From Caryophanales bacterium (GTDB lineage: Bacteria > Bacillota > Bacilli > Exiguobacteriales > Exiguobacteriaceae): DNA of 64,000 nucleotides. The position numbers and the translations under genes were made by a program. The notes under the pieces are model-generated. The model was not told where the DNA came from. It did no database searches and worked only from the letters and a program-made list of their open reading frames with translations. The stretch lies in NCBI GenBank assembly GCA_902363455.1, contig CABJAC010000005.1, positions 1-64,000 on the forward strand, in the 5' to 3' direction. How positions within the stretch are numbered: position 1 is the stretch's first letter; every line of letters starts with the position of its first letter. Positions 8,764 through 17,402 of this stretch are shown here, piece by piece.

Positions 8764-8808
8764 AAAAAAGGAGTCATCCTCTATCGCTTAGAGGGTGACT
8801 CCTTTTTG
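8764..8808. terminator. Bidirectional terminator
   Basis: A long hairpin with arms AAAAAGGAGTCA and TGACTCCTTTTT continues with a CCTCTA/TAGAGG stem. It serves the hydrolase gene on the plus strand and the leftward 8810-9771 pair. Confidence 0.9.
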
Positions 8809-8809
8809 A

Positions 8810-9229
8810 TCAATGGATCCAGCTCAATGAACGGATCATCGTTTCGATTTCTTCTAATTCTAAAGACTCTCGATCAGCAGAATAAGTCAACAGAACAAGA
8901 CGTTCGCCGTCGGAGTAGGCAAAGATACGGATAAACACATCTTCTTCTTTTCCATCAACAGCAAGCAAGGCTTCTTTTGGTGTATTCCGACGCGCTTCAA
9001 GAGGTCCCGTTAATTCAATGCCAAACTCTTCTACCAACAAATTGATTTCTTGTTCAGCCGCTTCAAACGGTGTCAGTTCTTCTGCATCCGACTCATAAAT
9101 CGACAACTGTAAGGTGCCCATCGCATTTTCTTCCGTCGAATAAAAACTAACGAACGTTTCCTCTTCCTGGTATTCAAACGTCTGTGGATATTCAAGAGTA
9201 ATCCAATTATCGACCGTGTAATGTTTCAT
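8810..9229 (-). CDS. Acidic cytosolic protein of unknown function (DUF3805/DcrB-like)
   Basis: The 139-residue product begins MKHYTVDNWITLEYPQTF and alternates strands and helices in the pattern of small PsbP/DcrB-fold proteins: a WIT-type first strand, a central FEAAEQEINLLVEEFG helix and a final TMIRSLSWI. It has no signal peptide or membrane helix and is strongly acidic. Its start overlaps the stop of the imm11-like gene upstream by 4 bases (ATGA), so the two are translationally coupled. The partner suggests a role in immunity against a polymorphic toxin, but this is inference and the family call is tentative. Confidence 0.55.
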   Translation of the reverse strand: MKHYTVDNWITLEYPQTFEYQEEETFVSFYSTEENAMGTLQLSIYESDAEELTPFEAAEQEINLLVEEFGIELTGPLEARRNTPKEALLAVDGKEEDVFIRIFAYSDGERLVLLTYSADRESLELEEIETMIRSLSWIH

Positions 9230-9771
9230 ATAATTTCCTCCATTCGATTTATCTCGCCAAAATGTACTCCTGTCACGGTCAATTGTTCCAAATACCGTGC
9301 TAGCGTGTCCGAAAGGAAAATACGATCCGTCCGTTCATCTCGCAAGATGTGGTGGGGACCAAGCGACTCACTGATGATCCGCTCCGTCATGAAATAGACC
9401 TGTCTCTTCCGAATGGTGCGGAAAATATTTGTCTTATGTAAATGCTCCACCCGTCTTACCGCTAGTATATTGATGAGATAGTAATTGCTTAATCCCGACC
9501 GCGTCTTCAACTGGACCCGAAGACATTGTACAGAAAACGGAGTCAACCGTTCCAATGTCTGTTTCATCCGTTCCGATACCAGCGGGATATTCAATTCGTT
9601 CGGAAGCACGTCCGGTAACATATCCGCATCCTGTTCGATTGAAAAGGCAAGTAAGCTTGTGTTCAGAAACCACTCTCCTGTCATGAAGCGATAACGATCG
9701 ATTTGATGGTGACAGGTCGCCCTCCATCCTTTTCCCATCGCCTGTTCGCTCCAAACTCGAACTTTGTTCAC
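9226..9771 (-). CDS. Imm11 (DUF1629)-like putative immunity protein
   Basis: The last part of this 181-residue protein, SLGPHHILRDERTDRIFLSD followed by a helix and TGVHFGEI, has the pattern of the Imm11/DUF1629 domain found next to polymorphic toxins: a strand with a basic ending, an S-E/D-x-L helix and a closing G-x-x-F strand. The N-terminus includes RYRFMTGEWFLN. It is first in a two-gene unit with 8810-9229 (4-base overlap). No toxin gene of LXG, WXG or Rhs type lies in the window, so this would be an orphan immunity module. The gene could instead belong to another system using the same fold. Confidence 0.5.
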   Translation of the reverse strand: MNKVRVWSEQAMGKGWRATCHHQIDRYRFMTGEWFLNTSLLAFSIEQDADMLPDVLPNELNIPLVSERMKQTLERLTPFSVQCLRVQLKTRSGLSNYYLINILAVRRVEHLHKTNIFRTIRKRQVYFMTERIISESLGPHHILRDERTDRIFLSDTLARYLEQLTVTGVHFGEINRMEEII

Positions 9772-10141
9772 CAGTCATTCGCTCCTCTTTCCATCCTCGG
9801 GCATTCATGCTCGTCGCAGGAAGCTCATGTAAACGATTTAGCTATTGTTATTGTACACTTTAACTGCGCCCGATTGGAATCACAAGATTCAGCCGTCGCC
9901 CGATTCAAACAGTGAAATCTTGGAACGAGATCGATGATAGGCATCACCTAGTGTCAATCATTGTTGACGTATCAAAAGAACAGCCAGTATTTGATGTTAG
10001 AGGAATGTTCTTGAAGACATAAGAACCATGTTCAATCCGTCCAGAAAAATCAAAACTATTGACTTTTTTTCTAAAAGTTATAGATATCTATTCTTTGCTA
10101 TGCTACTATATCTCATGTAGCAACTTTATTTAGCAACTTTT
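9772..10141. other. 370-bp intergenic region
   Basis: It separates the leftward immunity-like pair from tRNA-Gly. Apart from a possible tRNA promoter near 10059 I see no gene, repeat or structured RNA. Short open frames here lack ribosome binding sites. Confidence 0.5.
10059..10086 (+). promoter_or_regulatory. Possible promoter of tRNA-Gly
   Basis: TTGACT (10059-10064) and TAGATA (10081-10086) are 16 bases apart, in a very AT-rich stretch about 55 bases upstream of the tRNA. Confidence 0.4.
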
Positions 10142-10215
10142 GCGGGTGTAGTTTAGTGGTAAAACCTCAGCCTTCCAAGCTGATGATGAGAGTTCGATTC
10201 TCTTCACCCGCTCCA
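10142..10215 (+). tRNA. tRNA-Gly (anticodon TCC)
   Basis: The full cloverleaf can be drawn. The acceptor is GCGGGTG with CACCCGC; the D arm starts GTTTAGTGG. The anticodon stem TCAGC/GCTGA encloses CTTCCAA with anticodon TCC, and the T arm is GAGAG-TTCGATT-CTCTT. The discriminator T is followed by an encoded CCA. A terminator lies 64 bases downstream. Confidence 0.96.
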
Positions 10216-10227
10216 ATTTATGACATA

Positions 10228-10257
10228 ACATAGGTCAACGACACATAGGTCAACGAC
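10228..10257. repeat. Tandem duplication of a 15-bp unit
   Basis: ACATAGGTCAACGAC occurs twice head to tail (10228-10242 and 10243-10257), directly behind tRNA-Gly. It is probably a local slippage duplication in the trailer. Confidence 0.85.
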
Positions 10258-10278
10258 TTTTATACCCTCTCGAGGGGG

Positions 10279-10312
10279 AAGACGATTCGCACGATGCGAA
10301 TCGTCTTTTTTT
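10279..10312 (+). terminator. Terminator of tRNA-Gly
   Basis: A perfect 13-bp stem (10279-10291 with 10295-10307) with loop cga is followed by a run of T. Confidence 0.9.
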
Positions 10313-10390
10313 GTCGTTCGCGATACATGCCGCATCTTTTTGGGTATAGTTCGGTATAAACGTTTCTACTTAGGAATGAGGAGAAGTCTT

Positions 10391-11200
10391 ATGATTCAGA
10401 TGAAGATGCCCGGTGTGACGGTCTACCAAAGCACGTTAATGAAAACGACTTCGACGTTGATTGAAACACCTGACTGTCTGATCGTCGTTGATCCAGGCTG
10501 GCTACCGGATGAAATCGCCACGATTCGCCGGGACGTCGAAATCATCCGGCACGATCGTCCTCTTTATATCGTTTATACGCACGCCCATTTCGATCACATA
10601 TTAGGTGCTTACGCCTTCAAAGATGCGATTGCAATTGCGTCTCGTCGGTTCATTAATGTCGATCAAGCCGTTGCGCTGAAAGAAGTTCAAAATTTTAATG
10701 ATGAATATTACATCGAATCCCCTGTCTTGTTTCCGAACATCACACATGTCATCGACGAGTCTGAAACCACTTTAACCATCGGTAAAACCAAGCTGATTTT
10801 TTTCCTGACACCCGGTCACGAAGCGACGCATCTGTCCTTCGTCGTCATGCCGCTCCACCTTCTCGTCTGCGGCGATTATGCGTCTGATGTTGAAATTCCG
10901 TTGATTGAACATGATTCCAACGAGTATTTGACCACACTCGAACTGCTCGAATCGTTTATCTATGAATATGAAATCAAGTTACTGATTCCCGGTCATGGTC
11001 ATATTTGTGACGTCCGGACTGAAATGATTGAACGGCTTCACCTCAGCTATGACTATATCTTAGCCTTGCGTGCCGGAAAGGACTCGAACTGGTCTCCGTC
11101 TTGGCAACGGACGTCTTTCATGGGCCGCTTACACGAAAAAAACAAGCGCCAAGTCAAGAAAGAACAAACCGAACAACTCGCTCGGCGTCAGTATGACTAA
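10391..11200 (+). CDS. MBL-fold metallo-hydrolase
   Basis: The 269-residue protein carries the metallo-beta-lactamase signature THAHFDH (residues 63-69), a further metal-binding His in TPGHEATHLS, an Asp in VCGDYASD and a last His in IPGHGHI. It is therefore a zinc- or iron-dependent hydrolase of the cytoplasm, in the glyoxalase II-like part of the superfamily; the substrate is unknown. The C-terminal 40 residues are basic and polar. ATG 10391 is chosen because GAGGAGAAG precedes it; the frame is open to 10340. It converges with argF on a bidirectional terminator. Confidence 0.88.
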   Translation: MIQMKMPGVTVYQSTLMKTTSTLIETPDCLIVVDPGWLPDEIATIRRDVEIIRHDRPLYIVYTHAHFDHILGAYAFKDAIAIASRRFINVDQAVALKEVQNFNDEYYIESPVLFPNITHVIDESETTLTIGKTKLIFFLTPGHEATHLSFVVMPLHLLVCGDYASDVEIPLIEHDSNEYLTTLELLESFIYEYEIKLLIPGHGHICDVRTEMIERLHLSYDYILALRAGKDSNWSPSWQRTSFMGRLHEKNKRQVKKEQTEQLARRQYD

Positions 11201-11251
11201 AAAAAAGACAGCGTCCACCGCTTCTGAAGCAATGGACGCTGTCTTTTTTTT
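11199..11251. terminator. Bidirectional terminator, MBL gene and arginine operon
   Basis: A 17-18-bp stem, AAAAAAAGACAGCGTCCA with its complement, has T-runs on both strands. It lies between the converging MBL gene and argF. Confidence 0.93.
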
Positions 11252-12192
11252 CATGGAGTCGATCCGATTAATTCCAACATCAAGGCTTTTTGCGCGTGCA
11301 GACGATTTTCTGCTTGATCAAATACAACAGAATGTGGACCATCAATAACGTCTGCTGTCACTTCTTCTCCCCGGTGTGCCGGGAGACAGTGCAGGAAAAT
11401 GACGTCGGCAGCGGCCACATCCAGCAACGGTTGATTGACTTGATAGCCTGAGAACGCCGCCAGTCGTTGCGCCGTCTCCTCTTCCTGCCCCATACTCGCA
11501 AAGACATCACTATAAATGATATCCGCTCCCGTTGCGGCTTGAACCGGATCCGTGTACTGTTCGATTTTTCCGCCTGTCGCTTGCGCCAATCGGTTCGCCT
11601 CGGCGACAATCGTTGCGTCCGGTGCATACGCGGCAGGACTGCAAATCCGGACTGTCATTCCGCTTAAAGCCCCGCCAATCAACAACGAGTGGGCCATGTT
11701 GTTTCCGTCCCCGATATAGGTCAGTACTTTCCCGGCTCGTTTTCCGAAATGTTCTTCAATCGTGAGTAAATCCGCTAAGACTTGGCACGGGTGATGTAAA
11801 TCCGTCAATCCATTGATGATCGGAATCGTTCCGTGCTCCGCTAACGTTTTCACCGTCTCATGTGAAAACGTCCGAATCATCAGCGCATCGACATACCGAC
11901 TCATCACTTGTATCGTGTCGCTTAACGACTCCCCTCGTCCGATTTGCATGTCTGATCCATTCAAGACGATGGGATGCCCGCCCAACTCGATGACCCCGAC
12001 TTCAAACGAAATCCGTGTCCGGGTAGATGCCTTTTCGAACAACAACGCCACTTTTTTTCCACTCAGTGCCTCTTTATATGTCGCCGGCGTCTGTTTGACC
12101 GCTTTCGCCAACTCCAATAACTCGGTTAATCCTTCCGCCGTCAATTCTTCGAGCGTCAATAGATGCTGTAACTGCTGTTTTGTGTTCGTCAT
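11251..12192 (-). CDS. argF: Ornithine carbamoyltransferase
   Basis: ArgF transfers the carbamoyl group of carbamoyl phosphate to ornithine, giving citrulline. The 313-residue product has the carbamoyl phosphate motif KASTRTR (54-60), HHPCQVLADL in the middle and the ornithine-side HCLPAHRGEEV near the C-terminus. ATG 12192 overlaps the carB stop (ATGA), and the ribosome binding site AAAGGAG lies inside the last carB codons, so translation is coupled; the open frame reaches further upstream only inside carB. It is the last gene of the arginine operon. ArgG and argH are not in the window. Confidence 0.97.
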   Translation of the reverse strand: MTNTKQQLQHLLTLEELTAEGLTELLELAKAVKQTPATYKEALSGKKVALLFEKASTRTRISFEVGVIELGGHPIVLNGSDMQIGRGESLSDTIQVMSRYVDALMIRTFSHETVKTLAEHGTIPIINGLTDLHHPCQVLADLLTIEEHFGKRAGKVLTYIGDGNNMAHSLLIGGALSGMTVRICSPAAYAPDATIVAEANRLAQATGGKIEQYTDPVQAATGADIIYSDVFASMGQEEETAQRLAAFSGYQVNQPLLDVAAADVIFLHCLPAHRGEEVTADVIDGPHSVVFDQAENRLHAQKALMLELIGSTP

Positions 12193-15100
12193 TGGATTAA
12201 CTCCTTTCGTGTCGTCCACTCTGCCAATCGTTGGACAGGCAACATATCGATTTCCTCCACACTGTCGAAATACTGCGCAAGGTGTTGTTCGGTAATGACG
12301 ATGACTCCCTTCGTCAGAGCCAGGGAACGTTGTGCTTGTTCGTCCTCGCTGATCGAGAAGAAGACACGACACTGGTCGAAATCCGTTCCATCGTCTAGCG
12401 GTACGGCATCCGTCCATCCTTCTGTCCCTTTACCGGCGATATGCAACGTTCGTGTCGTCAACAACGTTTTTGTTGTCTCATCATGCGCAAAACGTTCTTT
12501 CGCCAATCCGTTTGTCGTCCACTGCAACGTTTCCCCGGTAGACCGCATGACGGGTCCTGTCATCGGGTCCACATGACGTAACTTCAACGTCGAGAAAACC
12601 GGTGTCTTCACTGCATGAAACGGCAAACTCGTCCGTTTGACCGGTAACGCATGAACACGTTGTCCACTCGCTGCCTGGACTGCCCATTCGAGTAACGGTT
12701 GACCCGTGACTTTAGCGACAATCGGTAATGTCCGGGAAGCACGGGGGTTGATCTCTAAGACATACAGGCTTTGATCTTTGACGACGAACTGAATGTTAAA
12801 GGCCCCTTTATACATCAGCTGTTGTCCGATGGCCTGCGCAATTGCTTCGGTCTCATCCTGCAATGCCTGTGTCGCTGAAACCGGCGGCAGGATCATCGTC
12901 GAATCTCCGGAATGGACACCTGCTGCTTCAATCTGTTCCATGATGATTGGAACATATGTTATTGTCCCGTCAGAGATGCAGTCTACTTCGAACTCTTTCC
13001 CCTCGATGTAGGCATCGACTAAAATCGGAAATGCCAGTTCAGGTAACAACACCTCCAAATCAGCGGCTGTTTTCAAGCGATGCATGCCTTTCCCGCCGAT
13101 GACATACGACGGACGGACCATCAACGGATAACCGAGTTGCATGATGACCGCATTCAATTCTTCCTCGTTCGTGACCTCTTGACCGGGAATATGTGCGATA
13201 TCCAGTCGATCTAAAAATTGATAAAACCGCTCACGATTTTCCATTTCATCAATCGTATCTGCCGTCGTGCCGAGCAGATGATAGCCGCGTTGTTCCAGTT
13301 CGGCGGCCAAGGCAATCGCCGTCTGTCCGCCAAACTGCACCAAGACGTCGTGACAGTTCTCCGCTTCGAGCACATGAACGACGTCTTCAATCGTCAACGG
13401 TTCCACATACAACCGGTCGGCGACTTCAAAATCCGTCGAAACCGTTTCCGGATTGTTGTTGATCATGATCGTTTCATATCCGCTGTGTTGGAGCGCCCGA
13501 ACGGCATGCACCGAACAGTAATCAAACTCGATCCCTTGTCCGATGCGAATCGGACCGGCCCCAAGGACGGCGACCTTTTTATGATTGGATGGCGTGACCT
13601 CTGTCCGTCCTGACCAACTGCCGTAAAAATAAGGTGTCGGACTTGAAAATTCAGCAGCACACGTGTCAATCATTTGAAATGCCGGTGCGATCCCGAATCC
13701 TTGACGCTGACCTTGCACCGATTCCACCGAGACACCCAATACACCAGCGATTTGTTGGTCGGTAAACCCATGCCGTTTTGCTGTTAAAAGCGACTCTTCC
13801 GACGTCAGATCCAATGTATCTTGAATCGTTAACAGTCGTTCGAGAATCGTAATGAACAGCGGTTGAATCTGCGTCAATTCGACAATCTGTTGCGAGGTCG
13901 TTTCTTTTCGATCCAATAACGCAAGCAACGCAAGCAGACGGCGATCCGTGATCTGTTCCACTTCCTCCCAGAGTGCCGTCGTGTCGGCTTGCTTCATCCA
14001 AGTCGGATAAAGCGGAGCCTGTTCAACGCCTGCACCGCGCCATGCTTTTTGTAAAGCTTCTTCGAGCGTCTTCCCCATCGCCATACTTTCCCCGGTCGCC
14101 TTCATCTGGGTTCCGAGACTGCGGTCGCTTTCCGGGAAGAGATCAAACGGAAAACAGGGGACTTTGGCTGTTACGTAGTCCATTGTAGGTTCAAAACTTG
14201 CCATCGTCTCCTTCGTCACGGGATTGATGCAGTCATCCAAACGTTCACCGAGAGCAAGACGGGTCGCAAGTTTCGCAATCGGATAACCCGTTGCTTTCGA
14301 GGCGAGAGCCGAAGAACGGCTGACCCGTGGATTTACCTCGATGACATAATACGTTTGTTCGGTCGGATGAATCGCAAATTGGATGTTACACCCTCCGACG
14401 ACCCCGAGGGCGGAGACGATTTCTCGTGCTGCCGTTCGGAGCTGTTGATTCATCTGGTCGGAAATCGATTGAATGGGCGCAAATACAACCGAATCGCCGG
14501 TATGCACACCCACTGGATCAATATTTTCCATGTTACAGACGATAATCGTCGTATCAAACGCATCACGCATCACTTCGTACTCAACTTCTTTATAACCGGC
14601 GATGCTGGCTTCGACGAGACATTGTGAAATCGGACTCGCCTGTAAGCCGTTTGCCGCAAGCAGACGGGCTTCTGCTTTTGTCTTGGCGATTCCGCCGCCC
14701 GTTCCCCCTAACGTAAAGGCCGGACGAATGACAAGCGGAACACCACACGTTTCCATGAACTCCTCCAGTTCAGCCAATGTTTCGATTGTCTGACTCGTCG
14801 GGAGCGGTTGATTCAGTTCAAGCATCCGCTGTTTAAAACGTTCGCGGTCTTCGCCATCACGAATCGTTTCGAGTGATGTGCCGAGCAGTTCCACTTGATA
14901 CTGATCGAGCACACCGGCTTCTTCGAGCGATAGTGCCAGATTCAGGGCCGTTTGTCCGCCGACCGTCGCGAGCAGGTGGGTGGGACGTTCACGCTGGATG
15001 ATGGCCGTGGCCTTCTCGAGGGTCATCGCTTCGATATAGATATGGTCCGCCGTCGACGGATCCGTCATGATTGTAGCCGGATTCGAATTCATCAGCATGA

Positions 15101-15221
15101 CCTCGCATCCCGCTTCCCGAAGTGTCTGACATGCCTGTGTCCCTGAATAGTCAAATTCCGCTGCTTGTCCGATCACGATCGGACCCGATCCGATGACCAG
15201 CACTTTTTTATGATCTTGCAT
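12189..15221 (-). CDS. carB: Carbamoyl-phosphate synthase large chain, arginine-linked
   Basis: CarB makes carbamoyl phosphate from bicarbonate, ammonia passed from CarA, and two ATP. The 1010-residue chain has two homologous ATP-grasp halves: the first begins KKVLVIGSGPIVIGQAAEFD, the second (about residue 545) KKVAVLGAGPIRIGQGIEFD. It is somewhat shorter than the roughly 1070 residues of pyrimidine-linked or dual-purpose CarB, as is usual for arginine-operon copies. The shortfall falls in the linker and C-terminal allosteric region, which fits control through transcription. It overlaps carA by 14 bases and argF by 4. Confidence 0.96.
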   Translation of the reverse strand: MQDHKKVLVIGSGPIVIGQAAEFDYSGTQACQTLREAGCEVMLMNSNPATIMTDPSTADHIYIEAMTLEKATAIIQRERPTHLLATVGGQTALNLALSLEEAGVLDQYQVELLGTSLETIRDGEDRERFKQRMLELNQPLPTSQTIETLAELEEFMETCGVPLVIRPAFTLGGTGGGIAKTKAEARLLAANGLQASPISQCLVEASIAGYKEVEYEVMRDAFDTTIIVCNMENIDPVGVHTGDSVVFAPIQSISDQMNQQLRTAAREIVSALGVVGGCNIQFAIHPTEQTYYVIEVNPRVSRSSALASKATGYPIAKLATRLALGERLDDCINPVTKETMASFEPTMDYVTAKVPCFPFDLFPESDRSLGTQMKATGESMAMGKTLEEALQKAWRGAGVEQAPLYPTWMKQADTTALWEEVEQITDRRLLALLALLDRKETTSQQIVELTQIQPLFITILERLLTIQDTLDLTSEESLLTAKRHGFTDQQIAGVLGVSVESVQGQRQGFGIAPAFQMIDTCAAEFSSPTPYFYGSWSGRTEVTPSNHKKVAVLGAGPIRIGQGIEFDYCSVHAVRALQHSGYETIMINNNPETVSTDFEVADRLYVEPLTIEDVVHVLEAENCHDVLVQFGGQTAIALAAELEQRGYHLLGTTADTIDEMENRERFYQFLDRLDIAHIPGQEVTNEEELNAVIMQLGYPLMVRPSYVIGGKGMHRLKTAADLEVLLPELAFPILVDAYIEGKEFEVDCISDGTITYVPIIMEQIEAAGVHSGDSTMILPPVSATQALQDETEAIAQAIGQQLMYKGAFNIQFVVKDQSLYVLEINPRASRTLPIVAKVTGQPLLEWAVQAASGQRVHALPVKRTSLPFHAVKTPVFSTLKLRHVDPMTGPVMRSTGETLQWTTNGLAKERFAHDETTKTLLTTRTLHIAGKGTEGWTDAVPLDDGTDFDQCRVFFSISEDEQAQRSLALTKGVIVITEQHLAQYFDSVEEIDMLPVQRLAEWTTRKELIQ

Positions 15222-16263
15222 ACGCTACCTCCTGTTTCAAAATATTTGCTACGAATTGATCAAAAATCACCATCGCTTCGACAGGTCCGGGATGAGCTTC
15301 CGGATGGAACTGGACGGTCAAAATCGGATAAGCCGGATGGAGCAGACCTTCGATTGAACCATCATTGATATGTTGATAAGCAGGAACAAGTTCAGACGCT
15401 TCGACACTTCTCGTTTGAACGACATAGCCATGATTTTGTGAAGTCATGAAAACACGTCCTGTCGCGAGTTCCCGGACCGGATGATTCGCCCCGCGGTGAC
15501 CGTGATGTTGCTTCTCGATTTGACAACCAAAGGCTTTGGCAATGATTTGATGCCCCATACATATGCCGAGCGTCGGATACGATAATGCCAGTTGTTTGAT
15601 GTCAGCAGTCAGGTGATCGAGTTGCACCGGGTCTCCCGGTCCATTGGAGAAGAGTAATCCGTCCGGTTTTAATTCCTCAATCACGGATTTCGGGGTATCA
15701 AACGGAACGACCGTCACTTTCATCCGACGCGCATTGAGCGCGTCAATCATCGATTTTTTCACACCGTAGTCTAGACAGACCACGTGTCCGTCCGCTTGAT
15801 CCGTCTCATGAACCTGATGCGTTTTTGTCGAAACCATCGCAATCAAATTCGACGGTTGTGAAGACGATTGCTCGTTCAGCCCGATCGAGCCGACTTGATC
15901 ACCGTGAGTACGCAGGTGATGGACGAGAGCACGGGTGTCGACTTGACTGAGGACAGGAATGTCGGATGCTGCCAGCCAGTCGGCCAAATCCGATTTGGTT
16001 CCGTTATTCGCAAGCGTCTGAACGACGACACCCGCCACTTGAATCTGCTGACTTTCTGAATCCGTCGCAGAAACACCGTATTGTCCGATCAACGGATAGG
16101 TAAAGACAATAATCTGTCCACGATAGGAAGGATCGGTCAACACTTCCTGGTAACCGGTCATGCCGGTAAAAAAGACAACCTCTCCTTGAACCGATGCCGT
16201 TCCGGCCAGTTCCCCCGGATACACCTGTCCATCTGCCAGTTGTAATGCTCCTGTTGTTTTCAC
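15208..16263 (-). CDS. carA: Carbamoyl-phosphate synthase small chain (glutamine amidotransferase)
   Basis: CarA hydrolyses glutamine and channels ammonia to CarB. The 351-residue product has the CPSase N-terminal domain (GEVVFFTGMTGYQEVLTDPS) and a class I amidotransferase domain with the Cys nucleophile in LGICMGHQ and a His in TVQFHPEAHPGP. I place the start at GTG 16263, overlapping the argD stop as GTGA, with AGGAGG 7 bases upstream. The longer open frame would extend the protein by 57 residues inside argD and lacks family resemblance. The overlaps with argD and carB indicate coupled translation. Confidence 0.95.
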   Translation of the reverse strand: MKTTGALQLADGQVYPGELAGTASVQGEVVFFTGMTGYQEVLTDPSYRGQIIVFTYPLIGQYGVSATDSESQQIQVAGVVVQTLANNGTKSDLADWLAASDIPVLSQVDTRALVHHLRTHGDQVGSIGLNEQSSSQPSNLIAMVSTKTHQVHETDQADGHVVCLDYGVKKSMIDALNARRMKVTVVPFDTPKSVIEELKPDGLLFSNGPGDPVQLDHLTADIKQLALSYPTLGICMGHQIIAKAFGCQIEKQHHGHRGANHPVRELATGRVFMTSQNHGYVVQTRSVEASELVPAYQHINDGSIEGLLHPAYPILTVQFHPEAHPGPVEAMVIFDQFVANILKQEVAYARS

Positions 16264-17402
16264 ATCATGACCTCCTGTTGGCATACTGATTTGATTTTTT
16301 CGATCGCCAGATCCAGTTCTGACTCCGTGACGAATAGTGACGGTAATAATCGAATGACATTCGGACCTGCACTGACAACGAGCAGTCCGGTTTGCTGAAG
16401 CGCTTGAATCAACGGTGCGACGGCTTGATGACATTCAATTCCGATCATCAGTCCACGACCACGCACTTCCCGAACCATCGTTCCTGGCAATTCACTTAAC
16501 TGTGCCATCAGATATTTCCCTTTGTTCTGCACCTGTTGCATTTGCTCGTCCGGAAGCAACAATTCAAGCGTCGCTTCTGCCGCTGTCATGGCGAGCGGAT
16601 TTCCGCCAAATGTTGAACCGTGTGTTCCCGGTGTGAACACCGTTGCCGCCTCAGCTGTCGTGATGAGTGCTCCGACCGGAAAGCCGCTTCCGAGTCCTTT
16701 GGCGACAGTGATGATATCCGGCTTCAGCGGTGTTTGTTCAAAGGCATATCGTGATCCCGTTCGTCCGATTCCGGTCTGAACTTCATCGACGACCACTTTG
16801 ACGTCATATTTTTTCGTTTGTTCCATCAAAGCCTGTAACCATTCATGATCGGCCGGGATTACACCGCCTTCTCCTTGGATGACCTCGAGCCACACGGCAG
16901 CCGTCCGCTCACTGATCATCTCAAGGCTCTCAAAATCATTGAAGGTGAGATGCTTAAAATCGGGAACCATCGTTCCAAAACCGTCTTTGATCTTCTCTTG
17001 CCCCGTCGCTCCCATCATCGCGAATGTTCGACCGTGGAATGATTGACTGAATGTCAGGATTTCTGTTTTTTGTGTCCATTTCCGAATCAGCTTAAAGGCT
17101 CCTTCATTCGCCTCTGTCCCGCTGTTACAAAAGAAGACGTGACTGAGGTGACTATCTTTTGTCAACAGCTCAGCGACACGTTCCTGCTTACTGCTGATGA
17201 ACAGGTTCGATGTATGCCACAGTTTCCCGAGTTGTTCGGTTACTCGTTGTTGAACAAACGGATGCCGGTGTCCTGTGTTACAGACCGCAATACCCATCGT
17301 GAAATCGAGATAGCTTTGCCCTTTCGTATCCGTCACAAACGATCCTGAACCCTCAATCAACTCAATATCATGACGCTGATACGTCGGTAATAATGCGCTC
17401 AT
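16260..17402 (-). CDS. argD: Acetylornithine aminotransferase
   Basis: ArgD is a class III PLP-dependent aminotransferase converting N-acetylglutamate semialdehyde to N-acetylornithine. The 380-residue product has the cofactor-binding NSGTEANEGAFK (93-104), the Asp of VVVDEVQTGIGR (206) and the Schiff-base lysine in ITVAKGLGSG (Lys235). ATG 17402 has GGAGGAG upstream and lies 35 bases inside the end of argB. It is the fourth gene of the operon. Confidence 0.96.
   Translation of the reverse strand: MSALLPTYQRHDIELIEGSGSFVTDTKGQSYLDFTMGIAVCNTGHRHPFVQQRVTEQLGKLWHTSNLFISSKQERVAELLTKDSHLSHVFFCNSGTEANEGAFKLIRKWTQKTEILTFSQSFHGRTFAMMGATGQEKIKDGFGTMVPDFKHLTFNDFESLEMISERTAAVWLEVIQGEGGVIPADHEWLQALMEQTKKYDVKVVVDEVQTGIGRTGSRYAFEQTPLKPDIITVAKGLGSGFPVGALITTAEAATVFTPGTHGSTFGGNPLAMTAAEATLELLLPDEQMQQVQNKGKYLMAQLSELPGTMVREVRGRGLMIGIECHQAVAPLIQALQQTGLLVVSAGPNVIRLLPSLFVTESELDLAIEKIKSVCQQEVMM

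Noticed and set aside
9434..9808. 124-codon minus-strand frame overlapping the imm11-like gene
   Set aside because: Alternative frame of the same region; the 9226-9771 frame has a 4-base overlap with the next gene and a recognisable C-terminus.
12295..14188. Plus-strand open frames opposite carB
   Set aside because: They mirror the codon bias of carB, have no start signals, and no protein resemblance.
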